Source: Paracoccaceae bacterium (lineage in GTDB: Bacteria; Pseudomonadota; Alphaproteobacteria; Rhodobacterales; Rhodobacteraceae). Taken from it: a stretch of DNA of 64,000 nt. A program made the position numbers and the translations under genes. The stretch spans positions 54,472 to 118,471 of the forward strand of contig JACONK010000010.1 of NCBI GenBank assembly GCA_014323795.1. Direction: 5' to 3'. The notes beneath the pieces are model-generated. The model ran no database searches. It had not been told where the DNA came from and saw only the letters and a program-made list of their open reading frames with translations. Positions 28,342 to 39,837 of the stretch are shown one piece after another (position 1 is the stretch's first letter; every line of letters starts with the position of its first letter).

Positions 28342-28371
28342 GTTGCGGGCGGGTTTACGCCCGCCCGCAAC
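28342..28371 (+). promoter_or_regulatory. Strong intercistronic hairpin after pufA
   Basis: A perfect 12-bp stem with a 6-base loop (TTTACG) begins 14 bases past the pufA stop. It is followed by a few A residues rather than a T-run, so it is not an intrinsic terminator. In Rhodobacter, hairpins at this place protect the pufBA mRNA from 3' decay and set the high LH1 to reaction-centre ratio; I infer the same role here. Confidence 0.85.
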
Positions 28372-28437
28372 ATCCAAAAAATGACTATGGCAACAGTCCC
28401 GATACAGGGTTTGCCATTGAAATATGGAGATTGAAGT

Positions 28438-29286
28438 ATGGCAGTGCTCAGTTTCGAGCGAAAATACCGGGTGCCGGGTGGTACCCTTGTCGGCGGTGAC
28501 CTCTTTGACTTTTGGGTCGGTCCCTTCTATGTGGGGTTTTTCGGGGTCACGACGATTTTCTTTGCCGCCCTTGGCACGATCCTGATCTTCTACGGGGCTA
28601 CCCTGCAAGGCACGTGGAACCCATGGCTGATCTCGATTGAGCCGCCCGACATTGAGTTGGGCCTTGCCGCCGCCCCGCTGGAGGCGGGGGGCCTTTGGCA
28701 AATCATTACGATCTGTGCCCACGGTGCCTTCATCAGCTGGGCACTCAGGGAGGTGGAGATTTGTCGCAAACTGGGCATTGGCTTTCACGTGCCGGCCGCT
28801 TTCGGTGTGGCAATTTTTGCCTACACGACACTGGTGGTGATTCGTCCGGTACTGATGGGGGCTTGGGGGCATGGCTTTCCCTATGGCATCTGGACCCATC
28901 TTGATTGGGTATCGAACACGGGCTACGCCTACGGCAATTTTCACTACAACCCCGCACATATGATCGCAGTGACGTTCTTCTTCACCAACTGCCTGGCACT
29001 GGCATTGCATGGGGCGCTGATCCTGTCCGCAGCCAACCCGGAAGAGGGTAAGGTGATGCGCACCCCCGATCACGAAGACACCTATTTCCGTGACTTCATC
29101 GGTTACTCAATCGGCCCCCTTGGGATTCACCGGTTGGGCCTGCTGCTTGCCCTGAACGCGGGCTTCTGGTCGGCGGTCTGCATCGTGATTTCTGGCACGG
29201 TGTGGTTCGACGAATGGGTTATATGGTGGGATTGGTGGCTGAACCTGCCTTGGTGGGTCGATCTTGAAGGAGGCGTCAATGGCTGA
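28438..29286 (+). CDS. pufL: Photosynthetic reaction centre L subunit
   Basis: The 282-residue protein has five membrane helices and the standard L-chain landmarks: [26 protein letters not shown] at the start (given in part), [13 protein letters not shown] near residue 100, the special-pair and accessory pigment region [11 protein letters not shown] (about 162-172), and [17 protein letters not shown] with an iron-binding His near 190. It binds half of the pigments and QA/QB site residues in the inner membrane. It overlaps pufM by 8 bases. Confidence 0.97.
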   Translation: MAVLSFERKYRVPGGTLVGGDLFDFWVGPFYVGFFGVTTIFFAALGTILIFYGATLQGTWNPWLISIEPPDIELGLAAAPLEAGGLWQIITICAHGAFISWALREVEICRKLGIGFHVPAAFGVAIFAYTTLVVIRPVLMGAWGHGFPYGIWTHLDWVSNTGYAYGNFHYNPAHMIAVTFFFTNCLALALHGALILSAANPEEGKVMRTPDHEDTYFRDFIGYSIGPLGIHRLGLLLALNAGFWSAVCIVISGTVWFDEWVIWWDWWLNLPWWVDLEGGVNG

Positions 29287-30205
29287 GTATCAGAACATTT
29301 TCACACAAGTCGTGGTCCAGGGTCCGCCTGAAACAGGCATGGCCGAAGATGTGGACGTGAATGAGCGGGGCAAGGGTGTCTTCTTCTTGCCTGTTGCGGG
29401 GCTGCTCGGTAACGCGCAGATCGGGCCCATCTATCTGGGGCCCTGGGGTGTGCTTTCGCTCATGTCCGGGTTGGTCTGGTTTTTCCTGTGCGGGATCAGC
29501 TTCTGGGTGCAGGCGGGCTTTTCGCCGGGCGTCTTTGTGCGCGATCTGTTCTGGATGGCATTGGAACCCCCGGCGGAAGAATACGGCCTTGGATTCGCCC
29601 CGCTCTGGGAGGGCGGATTATACCTGATTGCCAGTTTCTTTCTGCTGGTCAGCGTTATGACCTGGTGGATCCGGTCCTGGGTTCGGGCCAGCCAGCTCGG
29701 TATGGGCAAGCACGTCTGCTACGCCTTCGCGAGTGCGATCTGGCTGTTTCTGGTGCTGGGCCTTTTCCGCCCGCTCCTGATGGGATCCTGGGCGGAGGCA
29801 GTGCCTTACGGTATTTTCCCGCACCTTGACTGGACGAATCTCTTCAGCCTGACCTACGGTAACCTGTTCTATAATCCGTTTCACGCGCTTTCGATTGTGT
29901 TCCTCTATGGTTCTGCCCTGCTCTTTGCGATGCACGGCGCGACTATCCTGGCGGTCACCCGTTACGGCGGTGATCGGGAGCTGGAACAGATTGCCGACCG
30001 CGGCACAGCTGCTGAACGTGCGGGTCTGTTCTGGCGCTGGACCATGGGTTTTAACGCAACCATGGAAGGCATACACCGCTGGGCCTGGTGGTTTGCGATA
30101 CTGACAACGCTGACAGGCGGTATCGGTATCCTGCTGACCGGTACGGTTGTGGATAACTGGTTTGTCTGGGCGCAGGAACACGGTTACGCGCCGCCAGACG
30201 GATAA
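29279..30205 (+). CDS. pufM: Photosynthetic reaction centre M subunit
   Basis: The ATG at 29279, preceded by AAGGAGG, gives 308 residues, normal for PufM. Landmarks are [16 protein letters not shown] at the start, [39 protein letters not shown] around 190-210 (special pair and iron ligands) and [16 protein letters not shown]. It carries the QA site and the non-haem iron ligands with PufL. The ORF end leaves a 12-base gap before pufX; there is no C-terminal extension. Confidence 0.97.
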   Translation: MAEYQNIFTQVVVQGPPETGMAEDVDVNERGKGVFFLPVAGLLGNAQIGPIYLGPWGVLSLMSGLVWFFLCGISFWVQAGFSPGVFVRDLFWMALEPPAEEYGLGFAPLWEGGLYLIASFFLLVSVMTWWIRSWVRASQLGMGKHVCYAFASAIWLFLVLGLFRPLLMGSWAEAVPYGIFPHLDWTNLFSLTYGNLFYNPFHALSIVFLYGSALLFAMHGATILAVTRYGGDRELEQIADRGTAAERAGLFWRWTMGFNATMEGIHRWAWWFAILTTLTGGIGILLTGTVVDNWFVWAQEHGYAPPDG

Positions 30206-30217
30206 AGGAGACAGGAC

Positions 30218-30433
30218 GTGTCGGAAAAAAACGACTGGTGGATGCGCGATGAAAAGATGAGCCTGCGCGGCTGGGTCACGACCCACATGCTGCGCGGGGC
30301 CGGGGCGGCAGCGATGCTGTTCTTCGGTATTATCCTGTTCATTGTCATTTTGCGCATGATCGCGGGTATATTGCCCGAGAACCCCTACGCATCTCTCGAA
30401 CTCGGACAAGAGGTGCTGCGCACTTTCACTTGA
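30218..30433 (+). CDS. pufX: PufX, LH1 ring-opening polypeptide
   Basis: The start is a GTG preceded by AAAGGAGA, giving 71 residues. The plan is that of PufX: a charged N-terminus, RGWVTTHMLRGAGAAAML then a single membrane helix (about 30-50) and a tail LPENPYASLELGQEVLR. PufX leaves a gap in the LH1 ring for quinone exchange and can organise dimers; in this group it replaces the tetrahaem PufC found in other Rhodobacterales. PufX sequences diverge strongly, so identification rests on position after pufM, size and topology. Confidence 0.87.
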   Translation: MSEKNDWWMRDEKMSLRGWVTTHMLRGAGAAAMLFFGIILFIVILRMIAGILPENPYASLELGQEVLRTFT

Positions 30434-30472
30434 GCCAGGCCGCATATTGCCTGCGGCTTTGCTCCCCCTCGC

Positions 30473-30507
30473 GGGCGGTGCGAAAGAGCACCGCCCCTGG
30501 TTTTTTT
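30473..30507 (+). terminator. Intrinsic terminator of the puf operon
   Basis: A 9-bp GC-rich perfect stem (GGGCGGTGC with its complement, loop GAAAGA) at 30473-30496 is followed after CTGG by seven T residues. It lies 40 bases after the pufX stop and before the convergent bchP end, so it should end the bchC-puf transcripts. Confidence 0.88.
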
Positions 30508-30601
30508 CCTTGCGTCGGCCATCTGAATCCGGCTGTCACAAACTACGGCTGGCCTGCGGCCCTTGGTTTCGTGCCGCAAGCAGCCTGAAGTGCAGGGGGC
30601 T

Positions 30602-31783
30602 TCAAGCGTAGGTTTCCGGCACCAGACGCAGCAGATGTGCGATGTTCTTCAATCCGATTTTCAGGTGTGCCATTGGCCGGGACCGGACAAGCCGCTTGTT
30701 CATATAAGCCTCGAACGTTAGCCGCTGCACATCCGCGTCGTGGCAGAGTGACACGAACCGTTCGCGCCGCTCATCCGATTTGTAATAGGCGTTTTGCATG
30801 GTCCGCAGCACACTAAAAACTGTCTTGTGTTCGCCCATGAAGAGCTTGCGCGCCAGTTGCAGGTCCGCTGTATGCTCGCTGGCGAGGCAGGCTGCCACAG
30901 CGATTGCTGCCACACGTCCGCCGACCATGGCGTAGTATATCCCTTCGCCGGAACTTGGTGCAACAACGCCCGCCGCGTCGCCTGCCAGCACCACGTCACG
31001 GCCGTTGTCCCAGCGGTCCATGGGCCGCAGCGGGATCGGTGCACCTTCTTTACGGATGGTTTCGCAACCGGCCAGGCCGGAATTGACCCGCAGGGCGGCT
31101 GTTGCCTCTTTCAGGTTTACTTGCGACCTCCCGGACCCCATACCGACGCTTGTTGTGTGCCCGTGCGGGAAGACCCAGCCATAGAAATCAGGGCTGATGG
31201 CCCCATCGTAGATCACGTCGCAGCGATGCGGATCGTAGCTGTCAGTCACCCCTTCCGGTGCCTCTATGATCTCATGGTAGGCAAAGACGAGCGGGATATT
31301 ATCTGACCCTTTTACTTCTGCCCGTCCCACGCGGGATTTCGCACCGTCCGCACCGATGACCAGCCTGGTGGGCAGTTCCCTTTCCTCGCCCGAGGATTTC
31401 TCACGGAAGATCACCCCTATGCGGCTGCTGTGGCGGTTAACGCGCATGAAGGTGCCTACGTGATATGCTGCGCCCGCTTCTTGTGCGCGTTGGCGCAGGA
31501 AGGGGTCGAAATCCTTGCGATCTACCATGCCGACGAAGCCGTTCTCGATGGGAATATCGACCTTGCGCCCGGTAGGTGAAATCATGCGCGCTGTAGTGAC
31601 TTTGGTCAGCAGCTGCTCTTCCCCGATGTCGAAGTCCTGCATCAGTCGTGGCGGAATCGCGCCGCCGCAGGGCTTGATCCGGCCTTCGCGGTCCAACAGG
31701 GCTACTTTGTGGCCAGACCGGGCGAGATCCTCTGCCGCAGTGGCACCGGACGGGCCACCGCCCACAACTATTACGTCATACAT
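30602..31783 (-). CDS. bchP: Geranylgeranyl (bacterio)chlorophyll reductase BchP
   Basis: The ATG at 31783 starts a 393-residue flavoprotein with MYDVIVVGGGPSGATAAEDLA, the FAD-binding fold, followed by GRIKPCGGAIPPRLM and GDAAGVVAPSSGEGIYYAM, both diagnostic of the BchP/ChlP family. It reduces three double bonds of the geranylgeranyl tail to phytyl. It is the last gene of the bchG-bch2-bchP unit and starts 1 base after the bch2 stop. It converges with pufX. Confidence 0.95.
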   Translation of the reverse strand: MYDVIVVGGGPSGATAAEDLARSGHKVALLDREGRIKPCGGAIPPRLMQDFDIGEEQLLTKVTTARMISPTGRKVDIPIENGFVGMVDRKDFDPFLRQRAQEAGAAYHVGTFMRVNRHSSRIGVIFREKSSGEERELPTRLVIGADGAKSRVGRAEVKGSDNIPLVFAYHEIIEAPEGVTDSYDPHRCDVIYDGAISPDFYGWVFPHGHTTSVGMGSGRSQVNLKEATAALRVNSGLAGCETIRKEGAPIPLRPMDRWDNGRDVVLAGDAAGVVAPSSGEGIYYAMVGGRVAAIAVAACLASEHTADLQLARKLFMGEHKTVFSVLRTMQNAYYKSDERRERFVSLCHDADVQRLTFEAYMNKRLVRSRPMAHLKIGLKNIAHLLRLVPETYA

Positions 31784-31784
31784 T

Positions 31785-33038
31785 TTATTTTCCCGGTTGC
31801 AGGGCAGGTTCCGGCCCGGTGGAGTGGAGCAGTCGCATCGCCACAAGGGCTGCCACGATGAACAGAAGGGCTTCAATCACGAAGACCGTGCCATAGGCAG
31901 CTTCAATCGGCATGGTACGCTTCGCGATATCCACGATACCTGTGGCGATCAGCCCGGCGATGCCTGCCGCAATGGCCTGTGCAGCACCGAAAACACCCAT
32001 GCGTGTCCCGACAGCACCTTCCCGTTTTGCCGCGAGGCGCATCATGGAGCCGACAGCACCGACGACAAAGAGCCCGTTACCAAGGCCGAGCACTATGGTG
32101 AATAACCAGATGTTCAGGCCCGTGGCGAGCCCCGCTAACCCGGCAGCGGATATCCCGCAGCCGATGATTGCCCAGGTGCGCAGGCTTCCGACATAAAAAT
32201 ATGATAAGGTACCTGCGGCGATCATGCCGATGAGTGCGGCACCATCTTTCCCCCCGGCCAGTCTGGTGGAATCTTCCGGCGGCAGGCCGTGTACATGGCC
32301 TGCGAAAGGCTCCAGGATCAGTTCGCTGAGGTAGAAAGCGAGGATCGACAGGAAAACGAAACCGGTGAATCTACGGGCAGCCTGATCCGCCCAGGTGGAT
32401 TTCAGGGCAGGGCCGAGACCGGGTTCTGCCAGTGCGGGAACCGGGCCAAGCCGGCGTTCGATGTTGACTGTGGCGATGCAGGCGAACCCCAGGGCGATGA
32501 AGGCAACAGCCGGTACGACGGCCATCAGACGGTCGGGGGTATAGGGATCCAGCGCGATGCCCGTGCCGACGGAGGCAACGATGGCCCCGAAGATCAGCAT
32601 CAGCCAGGCAAGCGTCGCCAAGGCACCTTTCTGTCGGTCAGGCGCGGCAGATGCCAGGAGCGCGAGAAAAGACGTGCCTGCCGCCCCGATGCCGAGCCCG
32701 ATGGCAGTGTAGGCGACGACCCAAATGGCCAGGGCCAAGGCAGAGTTTTCTACCCGGGCAATCGCCCAGGCTGTGGCAACCAGCCCGGCACCGACCAGGG
32801 CGATTCCGCCCAGGATAAATCGGGTACGACCGCCGTGCGCGTCGGACCGATGACCCCAATAAGGCCGCGTCAGCTGTACGCCGTAGTGCAGTGCCACCAG
32901 CAAACCCGGCAGCATTGCGGGCCAGTCGAGCTCCACTGTCATCAGCCGATTGAACAAATTCACCGGTAACGCGGCCAGGCCACCGATTGCCGCATTGGCC
33001 AGGCACAGGCGAACAAGATTTACCCATCCGAGTTTCAT
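31785..33038 (-). CDS. PucC-family transporter-like protein between bchG and bchP (Bch2/ORF428)
   Basis: The 417-residue protein has twelve predicted helices and the BCD/PucC subfamily traits: LGWVNLVRLCLANAAIGG at the start, YWGHRSDAHGGRTRF after helix 2, and RMGVFGAAQAIAAGIAGL late. Relatives at this locus, ORF428 in R. capsulatus, are annotated as a bacteriochlorophyll synthase 44.5 kDa chain; the likely role is delivery or insertion of bacteriochlorophyll into complexes rather than catalysis. Its ATG overlaps the bchG stop by 4 bases. Confidence 0.88.
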   Translation of the reverse strand: MKLGWVNLVRLCLANAAIGGLAALPVNLFNRLMTVELDWPAMLPGLLVALHYGVQLTRPYWGHRSDAHGGRTRFILGGIALVGAGLVATAWAIARVENSALALAIWVVAYTAIGLGIGAAGTSFLALLASAAPDRQKGALATLAWLMLIFGAIVASVGTGIALDPYTPDRLMAVVPAVAFIALGFACIATVNIERRLGPVPALAEPGLGPALKSTWADQAARRFTGFVFLSILAFYLSELILEPFAGHVHGLPPEDSTRLAGGKDGAALIGMIAAGTLSYFYVGSLRTWAIIGCGISAAGLAGLATGLNIWLFTIVLGLGNGLFVVGAVGSMMRLAAKREGAVGTRMGVFGAAQAIAAGIAGLIATGIVDIAKRTMPIEAAYGTVFVIEALLFIVAALVAMRLLHSTGPEPALQPGK

Positions 33039-33931
33039 GTGATCCCCCTTAAGGCAAAGGCTGCGATCATCATGCCGGACACGTAAAGCAGTACGCCAGT
33101 GCCGTTATACCAGGGTGCCAGTCCCTTCGGGTTTGTCATCAATTTGCGCATGGCGAAGAACTGGGCAATCAGCACAGCCAGTATGCCTGCGGCGTGGAGC
33201 GGTGCACCCCAGAACAGTATGAGTGCGATCACCAGTGCCTGTGCCAGCCCCATGACCGCGCACGCGACCCTTGCCGCCTTGCCCGGGCCGAGCATGACGG
33301 GCAGGGACCGGATGCCGGTCCGCTGATCGCCTTCCAGTGCCTTGAAATCGTTGAGTGTCATGATTCCGTGGGCACCGAGCGCGTAGATGAACGCGATAAC
33401 CACCACTTCAAACTGCGGCGCACCGGCAATAACGACGGCCCCGGTGAACCATGGCAGGCCTTCGTAGCAGAATCCGACAAGGCCAGGCCCCCACCAGCCG
33501 GAGCGCTTCATGCGCACTGGTTCAGCGGAGTAGGCCCATGCCGCGAGCACGGCGACGACCGTCGCACCAAAGCCCCAGGTGCCGAGAAAACCGCCAACCC
33601 ACAGTGCCAAGGCAGACATGGCAAGTGCCACGTATAATCCCCAGCGTTCTGGTACTCGGCCAGAGGGGATCGGGCGATCCGGTTCGTTGATCGCGTCTAC
33701 ATGCCGGTCGCACCAGTCATTGGCGGCCTGGCTCATCCCGCAGACGATCGGGCCAGAGAGCAAGATGCCAAGGCTCACCAGCGCAAAATTATCTCCAAAG
33801 ACCGCACCGGCAGACACCGCACCACACAGGTAGGCCCACATAGGCGGGAACCAGGTAACGGGTTTGATGAGCCTGAGCAGGGCTGCCGGCTCCGGTAATC
33901 TGCGTGGATGTAAATTTTCATTTACACTCAT
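33035..33931 (-). CDS. bchG: Bacteriochlorophyll a synthase BchG
   Basis: BchG esterifies bacteriochlorophyllide a with geranylgeranyl diphosphate. From the ATG at 33931 the product has 298 residues of the UbiA prenyltransferase family: LLRLIKPVTWFPPMWAYLCG, then the first Asp-rich site QAANDWCDRHVDAINEPDRPIPSG (in part, about 87-110) and a second, TLNDFKALEGDQRTGIRSLP (in part). Eight or nine membrane helices are predicted. A PpsR-type palindrome lies inside codons 2 to 8. The gene follows ppsR by 83 bases and overlaps bch2. Confidence 0.95.
   Translation of the reverse strand: MSVNENLHPRRLPEPAALLRLIKPVTWFPPMWAYLCGAVSAGAVFGDNFALVSLGILLSGPIVCGMSQAANDWCDRHVDAINEPDRPIPSGRVPERWGLYVALAMSALALWVGGFLGTWGFGATVVAVLAAWAYSAEPVRMKRSGWWGPGLVGFCYEGLPWFTGAVVIAGAPQFEVVVIAFIYALGAHGIMTLNDFKALEGDQRTGIRSLPVMLGPGKAARVACAVMGLAQALVIALILFWGAPLHAAGILAVLIAQFFAMRKLMTNPKGLAPWYNGTGVLLYVSGMMIAAFALRGIT
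33909..33926. promoter_or_regulatory. PpsR-type palindrome inside the 5' end of bchG
   Basis: A perfect TGT-N12-ACA sequence (TGTAAA...TTTACA) overlaps codons 2-8 of bchG, starting 5 bases inside the start codon. No second site at 7-8 bases was found; a short TATGT-CGACC-ACATA inverted repeat lies just upstream at 33931-33945. If functional it would act as a roadblock operator for bchG-bch2-bchP. Confidence 0.6.
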
Positions 33932-34014
33932 ATGTCGACCACATACGATAGAAGTGAATTCTGCAAGGGAAACAAGGGGGCTGGCGATGGCCGGGCAGAT
34001 ACCGCCCTGCGGTT

Positions 34015-35430
34015 TCATTCGCCGTCCTTGTTCAGCAGGCTATATTTTCGAAGCTTGACGTAGAGACTCTGACGGCTCAGCCCCAGCATTTCTGCCGCGG
34101 CAACGCGGTTGTTGCGGGTCAGTTCCACCGCTGTTTCGATGCAAATCTTTTCGATTACGTCTGTAGTTTCGCTGACGATATCCTTCAGCGTGGCACTGCC
34201 AACGAGTTCCATGGCCGGTTTCATACCACTCAGGTCGCTGACAGCCGCTCCGGGTTGGCGCAAAACCTCTGATCGGGTGGCGGCGCGAATAACGAGTGCC
34301 ACAAGTGCAGGTTCCGCGCTGCCAAGATACGTAGCCGAGATTTCTACCGGGATCGAGGATCCGTGTTCAGACGTCAGTTTGGTAGCGTAAAGCCGCATAT
34401 GTCCGAACCGGAGGGAGTTATCGATGATCACCCGCATGTCCACCGTGCCCCGGTCCAGGAAATCTGCTATCGAACGGCCTTCGATCTGCGCTTTTTCGGT
34501 CGCGTCCGCCATTATCAGGAAAGCGTCGTTGGCCAAGGTAATTATGCCCGTGCGGTCCACGAACACGATCGCATCAACCCCATTATTAAAAAGCGCGTTC
34601 ATCACGTCTGATCGTGCATCGGGCGTACCGGTTTCCCCGTCTGCACAGGTCATACGGCACAACAACATGCGTTCACCCGCAGCACGGAAGACTATTGGCG
34701 TCACCGTCACCCGGTGCTTTGCCCGCCGGGTCTGCAGTTCTACCGATGCGCTGCCTGATCCACCACCCGCGGCGGCGAGCAGACGTTCCATCATGTCGCC
34801 TCGGTGATCGCAGAATCCTTCGGAAAATGTTCTGCCCCGCAGCGCGTCGCGCTTGCCGCCGAGCATGTCTGCGGCGCACTGGTTCAGGGAACTGATCCGA
34901 CCCGTCGCAAGCGACACGAACACAAGTGACTCAGCCGAGTTATCCATCAGTACGCGCAAACGTGTGTCGTATGCGCGCTGGATCTCGTAGTCCTTTTCCA
35001 GTGCCATCTGCGCTTCGACCAGACGCTGCTGCATAGCCGCAATCGGGCGCAGGTCGGTGCCCAGCATGAGGATAGATTCGTGGCTGCCGATGGGGAACAT
35101 CGAATACCGCATTGGCAGTTCGCCGTCACCGAACCTGTGGTTCAACTCCACTACTTCGATCGCACTCTTACCGATGGTTAAAGCCTTCATGCGGCTTTCG
35201 AGTTTTGACCTGCTCTCGTAGGTCAGTGTGTCCTGAAGGTGTGTGTTGTGCCAATCCTCCCGCTCCTTCATATCGTCGTTGTCGGGGTTAATCATGATCG
35301 ATAGAACCACGCCGGACGAGGATACGACCATCGCCGTGTCAGAGGCGCGTGCCATAATATTGACCAGCTTCTCAGGGCCGATCAGGGGGATTGCACCTTT
35401 GGACAAGAACTGCGCACCACGTTTTGTCAC
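34015..35430 (-). CDS. ppsR: PpsR/CrtJ, oxygen- and redox-responsive repressor
   Basis: PpsR represses bch, crt and puc genes in oxygen by binding TGT-N12-ACA palindromes. The 471-residue protein starts at a GTG and shows an N-terminal domain, a Gln-rich coiled linker (AAMQQRLVEAQMALEKD), two PAS domains (about 155-270 and 285-390) and a Fis-type helix-turn-helix at the end (RVAAAEMLGLSRQSLYVKLR). Cysteines in MLLCRMTC and EKICIETAV correspond to the redox-active pair discussed for R. sphaeroides PpsR. It sits between ppaA and bchG on the same strand. Confidence 0.95.
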   Translation of the reverse strand: MTKRGAQFLSKGAIPLIGPEKLVNIMARASDTAMVVSSSGVVLSIMINPDNDDMKEREDWHNTHLQDTLTYESRSKLESRMKALTIGKSAIEVVELNHRFGDGELPMRYSMFPIGSHESILMLGTDLRPIAAMQQRLVEAQMALEKDYEIQRAYDTRLRVLMDNSAESLVFVSLATGRISSLNQCAADMLGGKRDALRGRTFSEGFCDHRGDMMERLLAAAGGGSGSASVELQTRRAKHRVTVTPIVFRAAGERMLLCRMTCADGETGTPDARSDVMNALFNNGVDAIVFVDRTGIITLANDAFLIMADATEKAQIEGRSIADFLDRGTVDMRVIIDNSLRFGHMRLYATKLTSEHGSSIPVEISATYLGSAEPALVALVIRAATRSEVLRQPGAAVSDLSGMKPAMELVGSATLKDIVSETTDVIEKICIETAVELTRNNRVAAAEMLGLSRQSLYVKLRKYSLLNKDGE

Positions 35431-35494
35431 CGGATTATCCCTTTCCGATGCTGGATCGTCCGGTAAAGCGGTTTACTAACCAATGCTGCCTCCG

Positions 35495-36268
35495 TCACCG
35501 GATGGAGCAGACGCGCAGAACTGCGTCAATGTCATTAGTTGCGAAATCGGCCCCTGTTTTTCCTGCGAGGCCTTTTTCATCGGCCGCAAGTACTGTCCCG
35601 CCGACAATTACGGGAATGTCTCTTCCGCCAACCTTTTTTATATTTCCTACAAAATCGGGCAATTTTGCAAGTTTTTCGACGTTGGAGACGCTCAATAAAA
35701 CAGCGTCATATTTACTGTATTTTAGCACATTCATAACGTCAGCGTCACTGCGCCCCACGACCAGGCGCACGGACAGGCCCCGGCGGCGCAGTTTGTAAGT
35801 CAGTATCAAAGCACCGAGCGTATGCTGTTCATCCCCGCGGACCAGCACAAGAACACCAACACCGTTTTTTTTGTCAGAATTACCGCGGGTAAGGTCAGCA
35901 CCCATTGCGCGGACGAGCCCCTGCAGCCTGGCGGATCCGATCGACACTTCGGCAAAGCCGTGCGTGTCGTCGCACCAGCCTTCGCCCAGGCGCCGCGCGG
36001 CTTCGGCGCAGTAGACCTCCACGATGGTGTCGCGGCTGATACCCATGCCCAGCATTTTTTCAACGACCCTGGTCTTGCGGCTTTGCATCGGGTCGCAGAC
36101 CGCTTCGCAGAGTTCGTTCAGGAAACGGATGTCCGGTTCGGCCTCGCGCACAGATTTCCGGGCGGCCAAATGTAACAATGCCTGGGTCGCAAGTGATTGC
36201 AGCGGGTGCCTGCCCAGGCCATCGCTTTCGTTTGCCCTGCGTACTCTGTGCTGAAATCCATCCTCCAT
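35495..36268 (-). CDS. ppaA: PpaA/AerR-type cobalamin-binding antirepressor
   Basis: The ATG at 36268 has GGAG 9 bases upstream and gives 257 residues; an in-frame TTG 5 codons earlier is possible. The N-terminal helical part (about 20-125) ends in RLEGW-like RLGEGWCDDTHGF; the C-terminal part is a B12-binding Rossmann domain with VRGDEQHTLGALIL, matching the D/E-x-H-x-x-G cobalamin motif with the ligand His, and PVIVGGTVLAADEKG. In Rhodobacter, AerR/PpaA binds cobalamin and relieves PpsR/CrtJ repression in light or low oxygen. It lies upstream of ppsR with a 64-base gap and is divergent from bchF. Confidence 0.93.
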   Translation of the reverse strand: MEDGFQHRVRRANESDGLGRHPLQSLATQALLHLAARKSVREAEPDIRFLNELCEAVCDPMQSRKTRVVEKMLGMGISRDTIVEVYCAEAARRLGEGWCDDTHGFAEVSIGSARLQGLVRAMGADLTRGNSDKKNGVGVLVLVRGDEQHTLGALILTYKLRRRGLSVRLVVGRSDADVMNVLKYSKYDAVLLSVSNVEKLAKLPDFVGNIKKVGGRDIPVIVGGTVLAADEKGLAGKTGADFATNDIDAVLRVCSIR

Positions 36269-36380
36269 AATCCAAATCTCCAAGGCTGGCCGATGTGGCT
36301 TTCGTCGGCAGGTTCGGAAGACGTGCCCAGGATATCAGGTCCGTCCGTTTCACACGCAGTGTCGCTTACGGGAGTCTTAA

Positions 36381-36442
36381 TGTCAAACAGAATTTACACC
36401 GGTCAAAAATGGCATCTTAATAAATGTAAGTTTGGGTTGACA
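36381..36442. promoter_or_regulatory. Two PpsR-type palindromes in the ppaA-bchF gap
   Basis: Perfect TGT-N12-ACA sites lie at 36381-36398 (TGTCAA...TTTACA) and 36425-36442 (TGTAAG...TTGACA), 26 bases apart. They are 68 bases before the bchF start and about 113 beyond the ppaA start, so they most likely control the bchF-hemA run, perhaps also ppaA. Wider spacing suggests DNA looping or independent binding. Confidence 0.8.
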
Positions 36443-36509
36443 GGTTTGGATTTTCTGCGCAGCATTACGGGCAAGATACCCGGCAAGGGCCCTGCAAGGG
36501 AGCGTACGT

Positions 36510-39837
<3,328 letters not shown>

